From Deltaproteobacteria bacterium UBA7527 (lineage in GTDB: Bacteria > Desulfobacterota > Syntrophorhabdia > Syntrophorhabdales > Syntrophorhabdaceae): 10,704 nt of DNA. Location of the stretch: NCBI GenBank assembly GCA_002478225.1, contig DLMV01000086.1, forward strand, positions 18,794 to 29,497. Direction: 5' to 3'. Below, one piece after another: positions 7,045-10,704 of this stretch (positions within the stretch are counted from its first letter, which is position 1; every line of letters begins with the position of its first letter). Below the pieces are notes generated by a model. The model made no database searches and was not told the DNA's origin. It saw nothing but the letters and a program-made list of their open reading frames with translations. A program made the translations under genes and the position numbers.

Positions 7045-8033
7045 AGATAAGCCTTATAGGAGCAGGAGCCTGGGGAACAGCTTTCGCGCTCCACCTTGCC
7101 AGAACAGGAAAAGAAGTCCTGTTATGGGTCTTTGAAAAAGACCTCTTCGATATTATAAAGAAAACAAAGGAAAATTCTTATTATCTCCCCGGTTTCATCC
7201 TGCCGGACAATATCACCTTCACCAATAATATAAAAGACATACCTGAGTTCTCGGGTGATATCGTAATCGCCACCCCTTCTTTTGCCCTGAGAAAAACCAT
7301 CAGCGTCATCTCAAAAGAGTTGAAAGATAAAAAGATGCTGATCCTCACGAAAGGGATAGAAAATGGCACAGACCTGCTCATGAGCGGGATCGTGAAGGAA
7401 GTAACCCTTGAAAGGGCCGATATTGCCTCTCTTTCCGGGCCGTCCTTTGCAAAAGAAGTGGCGGAAGGCATCTTCACGTCTACTGTGGTTGCTTCATATG
7501 ATAAGAGTCTATCCCTCTATTTTCAGAAAATAATACACAGCAACGCATTTCGGATATACACAAGCGATGATGTTATCGGCGTTGAGCTTGGCGGTGCAAT
7601 GAAAAATATTATGGCCATAGGTGCCGGCATCATCCAGGGGCTTAACCTGGGCACCAATACTCTGGCGGCGTACATAACGCGCTCTCTTGCTGAACTGAAA
7701 AGGTTGGGAAGACCGCTCGGGGCAAGGGAGACAACGTTCATGGGGCTGTCCGGGATCGGTGATCTGATGTTGACATGCTATGGGAAGTTAAGCAGGAACA
7801 GGCTTTTCGGAATTGAGCTCGCACAAGGGAAAAAGGCGTCAGATATTATCAGTAATCAAAAGAGCGTTGTTGAAGGCTACTATACGGTAAAAGCGGTTTA
7901 CAATCTTTCAAAAAGGCTGGGCATCGAAATGCCTATCACGGAAGAACTCTATAAGATCATATACGAAGAAAAGAATATTCAGGACTCTTTACGGGACATC
8001 ATCAGCAGGGAATATAAAGAGGAAGACCAATAA
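7041..8033 (+). CDS. gpsA: NAD(P)-dependent glycerol-3-phosphate dehydrogenase
   Basis: This is a 330-residue cytoplasmic enzyme reducing dihydroxyacetone phosphate to sn-glycerol-3-phosphate, the backbone precursor of phospholipids. The Rossmann nucleotide loop GAGAWGTA is at 7-14, the substrate/cofactor segment SGPSFAKE at 132-139, and the catalytic lysine is K188 in GGAMKNIMAIG. LSGIGDLMLTC and SRNRLFG mark the C-terminal helical domain. Length is normal (about 330-340). Its ATG overlaps the gyrA stop by four bases, implying translational coupling and a gyrA-gpsA operon. No separate strong ribosome site is seen. It converges on the MFS gene across a heptamer repeat array. Confidence 0.95.
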   Translation: MKISLIGAGAWGTAFALHLARTGKEVLLWVFEKDLFDIIKKTKENSYYLPGFILPDNITFTNNIKDIPEFSGDIVIATPSFALRKTISVISKELKDKKMLILTKGIENGTDLLMSGIVKEVTLERADIASLSGPSFAKEVAEGIFTSTVVASYDKSLSLYFQKIIHSNAFRIYTSDDVIGVELGGAMKNIMAIGAGIIQGLNLGTNTLAAYITRSLAELKRLGRPLGARETTFMGLSGIGDLMLTCYGKLSRNRLFGIELAQGKKASDIISNQKSVVEGYYTVKAVYNLSKRLGIEMPITEELYKIIYEEKNIQDSLRDIISREYKEEDQ

Positions 8034-8047
8034 GCAAAAAACCTGAT

Positions 8048-8124
8048 GCTTGATGCTCGATACTGGATTCTCGATGTTTGAAAGCCTGCAGTTTGCCGGT
8101 ATCCAGCATCAAGTATCCAGTATC
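8048..8124. repeat. Degenerate heptamer tandem array, forward then inverted
   Basis: Eleven 7-nt units run in a single register. GCTTGAT, GCTCGAT, ACTGGAT, TCTCGAT read forward; after a degenerate centre come CGGTATC, CAGCATC, AAGTATC, CAGTATC, the reverse complement of the same motif. An 11-bp perfect inverted repeat joins 8058-8068 to 8115-8125, and a 9-bp one joins 8049-8057 to 8105-8113; the two cannot form together. It shares a 15-nt identical core with 346-360. It lies between convergent gpsA and the MFS gene and supplies the last codons and stop of the MFS gene. Confidence 0.8.
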
Positions 8125-9347
8125 GTGTTGTTACGGGCTACGTTCGGTCCTCCGCCCTTTACCGTTCTTACAATGACAAGACCGGCAAGGAATAAAAGGG
8201 AGATGGATAATACGGCGGGCCTCTGGTTCTGGAACGTGGATGATATGAACCCGAACAAAAGGGGACCGATAATAGCCGATGACTTCCCTACCAGACTGTA
8301 AACACCGAAGTATTCAGACTCAGCTCCGTCAGGTATGAATTGTGCATAAAAGGCCCTCGTGGCCGCCTGCACTGTCCCCAGTCCAAGTCCGGCTACAGAG
8401 GCAATGATCGTAAACTGAATTTTGTTCTGAATAAAATAAACAGTTGTCGTTGTCAGTATCCAGAGCATAAGCGACAGGATAACCACTTTCCTGGGCCCCC
8501 AGTAATCAATGAATCGAGCCATGACGAATGCGCCTGCAAGGGCCGTAGCCTGAATGATAAGATATATGCCGATCAGCTCTTCCGGTCTGAACAGAAGGGT
8601 AGTGGCGGCAAAGATGCTGGAGAAGACAATAACCGTATTGACGCCGTCTTCATATATCAGATAAGCAAAAAGAAATCTTCTTTGCTCCTTATTTCGCAGC
8701 AGGCTGCGAAACGTTGCCATCGTTGACCTGAAGCCGTCAACGCCTGCCTTGCAGACATTGATATGGCCTTTTTCATCACCGGGTAAAAAGAGAAATGCAG
8801 GCATCGAAAAGACGCCGAAAAAGACAGCTACCATAGGCCAGACAAGACCTATATGACCGGCTTTCAGGATCAGGAGCCCGAGGAGGAGGGATACAATGGA
8901 ACCGGCGTACCCGATCCCATATCCCCAGGCAGATACCCTCCCCTGGTGTGTCGTATCGGCAATATCGTTGAGGAAGGCGTTGTAGAAGACAAGCCCTCCC
9001 TCAAGGCCTATGTTCGCGAGAACGATCATCAGAAAACCCTCAATGGTCATCCCTTCTTTGAGAAAGCATAAAGATGCTGTCATGACTATGCAGAGCAGCG
9101 TGTAGACCAAGAGAAATCTTTTTCTTTTCTTTGCATGATCGGCGATACCGCCAAGAAAAGGGGAACTGAGAGCCACAAAGGCCATGCTTAACGCTATTGC
9201 CCTTCCCCACCACAGATCGCCCTCATTCAACGTGTTTCCGACCACAACGTTTGTGTAGTATACAGGGAATATGACCGCCGCTATTACTGCGGAGTAACTT
9301 GAATTTGCAAAGTCAAATAGGCACCAGGAAAATATTTTTTTATTCAT
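8109..9347 (-). CDS. MFS transporter, UMF1/Atg22-like family
   Basis: This is a 412-residue inner-membrane protein with about 12 hydrophobic helices. The opening SWCLFDFANSSYSAVI (7-22) is the hallmark of the UMF1/Atg22-like MFS family, and GGIADHAKKRKR (66-77) is the MFS loop 2-3 motif. Eukaryotic Atg22 exports amino acids from vacuoles; the substrate of bacterial members is mostly unknown, so no substrate is assigned. The last residues (NNTILDT) and the stop are encoded by the heptamer repeat, suggesting the original stop was lost or overwritten. The start ATG at 9347 has only a poor ribosome site (ACAAAG). It stands alone between a convergent neighbour and the YeeE/YedE operon. Confidence 0.88.
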   Translation of the reverse strand: MNKKIFSWCLFDFANSSYSAVIAAVIFPVYYTNVVVGNTLNEGDLWWGRAIALSMAFVALSSPFLGGIADHAKKRKRFLLVYTLLCIVMTASLCFLKEGMTIEGFLMIVLANIGLEGGLVFYNAFLNDIADTTHQGRVSAWGYGIGYAGSIVSLLLGLLILKAGHIGLVWPMVAVFFGVFSMPAFLFLPGDEKGHINVCKAGVDGFRSTMATFRSLLRNKEQRRFLFAYLIYEDGVNTVIVFSSIFAATTLLFRPEELIGIYLIIQATALAGAFVMARFIDYWGPRKVVILSLMLWILTTTTVYFIQNKIQFTIIASVAGLGLGTVQAATRAFYAQFIPDGAESEYFGVYSLVGKSSAIIGPLLFGFISSTFQNQRPAVLSISLLFLAGLVIVRTVKGGGPNVARNNTILDT

Positions 9348-9382
9348 CTTTGTCAGACAAGATACAATACAATTTTTTTTGC

Positions 9383-9412
9383 ACTATATCACCCTAAAAA
9401 TATCTTTTGCAA
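9383..9412 (-). promoter_or_regulatory. Candidate promoter of the MFS gene
   Basis: On the minus strand TTGCAA (9412-9407) and TATAGT (9388-9383) are 18 nt apart, putting transcription start about 30 nt before the MFS ATG in an AT-rich stretch. The -35 match is only partial. Confidence 0.3.
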
Positions 9413-9491
9413 TTATCAAGATACAAGATATAATCGATATGTTCATAATGCAAACGGTCATAGCGTAAAGAACGTAAGCTGTCTTTCTCCC

Positions 9492-9519
9492 CTTACGACT
9501 TACGCCTCACGACTTACGG
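9492..9519. repeat. Heptamer tandem array, CTTACGA type
   Basis: Four consecutive units read CTTACGA, CTTACGC, CTCACGA, CTTACGG; ACGACTTACG occurs twice, 14 nt apart. Reverse-complement pieces (CGTAAAG, CGTAAG) lie at 9464-9478, so the region can fold back. The period is the same as in the 342-439 and 8048-8124 arrays but the unit differs. It lies just past the end of the YeeE/YedE operon. Apart from this and the promoter at 9383-9412, nothing else is seen in 9348-9535. Confidence 0.65.
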
Positions 9520-9535
9520 CTATTTTCTTTGTCCG

Positions 9536-10063
9536 TTATAGTCCTTTCTTCTCAAACCACCTGAACATGAGGATGCCGATGATCACAAATGCAACAATAA
9601 CGATCCAGTGATTTATTCCAAGGATCTGGGGAATGGTGATCTTTCCAAGATCCCCCCACTTCAGGACCGTATTCTTCAGGAACGGGAACATCTCCGCAAA
9701 GATGCCGGCGCCCACAAGCATCCCGATGACGCCCCAGATCGCGTCCCATCTCCCTTCACCGAGCGCGCCGAGCTGGGTGCCGGGGCAATACCCGAGCAGC
9801 CCCCATCCGATCCCGAAGATAAGACCTCCGATGACGTTGCCGCCCAGTACTGTTGTTTTCAAAGAGAGCTTCACAATGCCAAGGTCTTTCAGAAGATAGA
9901 CGCCCACCATTGCGACGAGGATCGAGGTGAACATGAACTTCACGATCGTCATGTCTAAGAGACGGAGCGCTGCGATCTGTTTATCGTAACGGATGACCCG
10001 TCCTTTCTGGAGGAGAAAACCGAAGATGATGCCTGTAACAAATCCGTAGACGAGCTCGTTCAT
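9536..10063 (-). CDS. YeeE/YedE-family sulfur transport protein, second (CPGT) half
   Basis: This 175-residue membrane protein belongs to the YeeE/YedE (sulf_transp) family, whose characterised members import thiosulfate through conserved cysteines. It corresponds to the C-terminal half of full-length YeeE. Hydrophobic segments lie near residues 5-19, 42-58, 74-92, 108-123 and 150-168. The family signature GWGLLGYCPGTQLGALGEG (87-105) contains C93, the only cysteine of the protein, equivalent to the conserved thiosulfate-relay cysteine of the CPGT motif. Its ATG overlaps the stop of the preceding gene (ATGA), behind a purine-rich site with GGAGG. The pair is therefore translationally coupled and probably makes a two-subunit transporter. 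Substrate (thiosulfate or another sulfur or selenium compound) is inferred from family only. Confidence 0.88.
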   Translation of the reverse strand: MNELVYGFVTGIIFGFLLQKGRVIRYDKQIAALRLLDMTIVKFMFTSILVAMVGVYLLKDLGIVKLSLKTTVLGGNVIGGLIFGIGWGLLGYCPGTQLGALGEGRWDAIWGVIGMLVGAGIFAEMFPFLKNTVLKWGDLGKITIPQILGINHWIVIVAFVIIGILMFRWFEKKGL

Positions 10064-10587
10064 CTTCCCTCACCTCCCCTGTAGAGAATTTTTGCAACAA
10101 TAACGCCGCCGATAAAAAAACATATCAAAGATATATATCCGCTGACAGCCAGCTGGAGCGAACCGCTCAGCCCGTGACCGCTGGGTCACCCATCAGCAAG
10201 GCGGGCGCCGTACATGGCGACCGCACCGCCAAGAAAGGCAACAACGGCCCGTTTTGCCTTGCCTGGCCCGAAACGGGCCTGCCACATATCAGGCACCCAC
10301 TGCAAGCGGAATGTCTTCGATGTCGTCGACGCTATGAGGGAACCGAAAAAGATACCGATCACAAAAAGGAATTGCCAGTCGATCTTTGGGAGCTCCTTCT
10401 TGAAATATTCCATCTTTGCTACCCGTTCCGCGTCAAAGACCTTTTCTATGAAACCGGTGGAACGGACGAACGTGGTCGAGGCTCCCACGTACTTTCCGGT
10501 AAACCAGACAGATGCAATGAGGAGAAGGCCGGTCAGGAAACCGGCGATGTACGGGTTCCAGCCCTTGTCATTCCCTTTCTGTACCAT
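10060..10587 (-). CDS. YeeE/YedE-family sulfur transport protein, first half, probable selenoprotein (Sec134)
   Basis: Read through an in-frame TGA (10186-10188), this gene encodes 175 residues, identical in length to its partner. The ATG at 10587 is preferred: AAGGAGG is 6 nt upstream, whereas TTG at 10593 abuts it. Hydrophobic segments lie near residues 12-30, 71-87, 114-131 and 144-168. The TGA falls in GARLADG-U-PSGHGLSGSLQ, where the family has GxC(T/P)SGHGxSG, so it replaces the conserved cysteine. Downstream of it 41 codons continue as clear family sequence and end in an ATGA overlap with the next gene. A SECIS-like hairpin follows the TGA. TGA is a normal stop elsewhere in the window, so selenocysteine is the best explanation. 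The alternative is a recent nonsense mutation of the Cys codon, yielding a 133-residue fragment. Confidence 0.78.
10151..10172 (-). promoter_or_regulatory. Candidate bacterial SECIS element
   Basis: In the mRNA just after the UGA, GG-CUG-AGCG pairs with CGCU-(C)-CAG-CU, giving nine pairs (the outermost G-U), one bulged C and a 3-nt apical loop GUU. The loop begins 22 nt after the UGA. Known bacterial SECIS elements lie directly downstream of UGA, with a short stem, an apical loop starting with G or having an early GU, and a UGA-to-loop distance near 16-37 nt (E. coli fdhF about 18). The fold was worked out by hand. Confidence 0.6.
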
Positions 10588-10593
10588 GTCCAA

Positions 10594-10600
10594 CCTCCTT
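10594..10600 (-). promoter_or_regulatory. Ribosome binding site deciding the start of the Sec gene
   Basis: AAGGAGG on the minus strand ends directly next to TTG 10593 but lies 6 nt from ATG 10587. The spacing selects the ATG. Confidence 0.75.
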
Positions 10601-10603
10601 TCA

Positions 10604-10631
10604 ATAAGCTCATAGCTGAAGCTCAGGGCTG
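10604..10631. repeat. Weak heptamer-like repeat (AGCT type) in the leader
   Basis: Units ATAAGCT, CATAGCT, then GAAGCTC and AGGGCTG, out of register by one base, resemble the array at 3352-3372. It lies in the predicted 5' leader of the YeeE/YedE operon. It is short and irregular. Confidence 0.3.
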
Positions 10632-10649
10632 ATTGAACAATATAGATGT

Positions 10650-10678
10650 TCTATAGCAACGATAACGGCGTCTGTCAA
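10650..10678 (-). promoter_or_regulatory. Promoter of the YeeE/YedE operon
   Basis: On the minus strand a perfect TTGACA (10678-10673), a 17-nt spacer and TATAGA (10655-10650), preceded by TGC as an extended -10, make the best promoter in the window. Transcription would start near 10643, giving a leader of about 55 nt. No operator is recognised. Confidence 0.6.
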
Positions 10679-10704
10679 TCTATATAATGGGGCTCACGTC
10701 GCCC

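Noticed and set aside
9407..9434. Forward promoter TTGCAA-16-TATAAT
   Set aside because: No gene follows on the + strand; downstream are the end of the YeeE/YedE operon and a repeat. The AT-rich stretch makes chance matches likely.
10186..10188. Genetic code change (TGA as Trp or Gly)
   Set aside because: TGA is used as the normal terminator of gyrA, truA and mscL in this window, and the aligned family residue is Cys.
10174..10632. Open frames on the + strand at the right end (152 and 133 residues)
   Set aside because: They are antisense to the YeeE/YedE Sec gene and run across its ribosome site and leader. No family pattern is seen.

Overview
The window looks like a piece of a Gram-negative bacterial chromosome with mid-range GC, probably Desulfobacterota (old Deltaproteobacteria) or a relative. 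That placement is inferred from protein style, gene order and the intergenic repeats, and is not proven. The standard code is used: TGA ends gyrA, truA and mscL. No rRNA, tRNA, insertion sequence or CRISPR array was seen.

Layout. At 1-335 lies the 3' end of mscL, with a C-terminal zinc ribbon. It converges on a leftward group: a THUMP-domain RNA methyltransferase (452-1594), a FieF/YiiP-type metal-efflux transporter (1619-2539), the ruins of a DJ-1/PfpI gene fused to a probable DUF3467 remnant (2595-3269), a possible 26-residue peptide (3371-3451), truA (3455-4189) and a leucine-zipper lipoprotein (4210-4518). A divergent promoter region (4519-4620) separates these from the rightward pair gyrA-gpsA, which overlap by ATGA. 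gpsA converges on a leftward UMF1/Atg22-like MFS transporter (8109-9347). The right end holds a leftward two-gene YeeE/YedE operon (9536-10587).

The most interesting item is the first gene of that YeeE/YedE operon. A conventional reading stops at a TGA (10186-10188). The same frame continues for 41 codons of clear family sequence, beginning PSGHGLSGSLQ, and ends in an ATGA overlap with the second gene. The TGA sits where the family has its conserved cysteine (the C of GxCxSGHGxSG). A hairpin with a GUU loop starts its loop 22 nt downstream, as expected of a bacterial SECIS element. Read with selenocysteine, the protein is 175 residues, the same length as its partner. I propose a selenocysteine-containing half of a two-part thiosulfate/sulfur-compound importer.

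A second theme is degenerate heptamer (7-nt period) tandem arrays in the intergenic spaces (342-439, 8048-8124, 9492-9519; weaker at 3352-3372 and 10604-10631). The two longest lie between convergent genes and switch from forward to reverse-complement heptamers part way through, so they can fold back. A third theme is the PfpI/DUF3467 ruin, which appears to have lost several separate internal segments.
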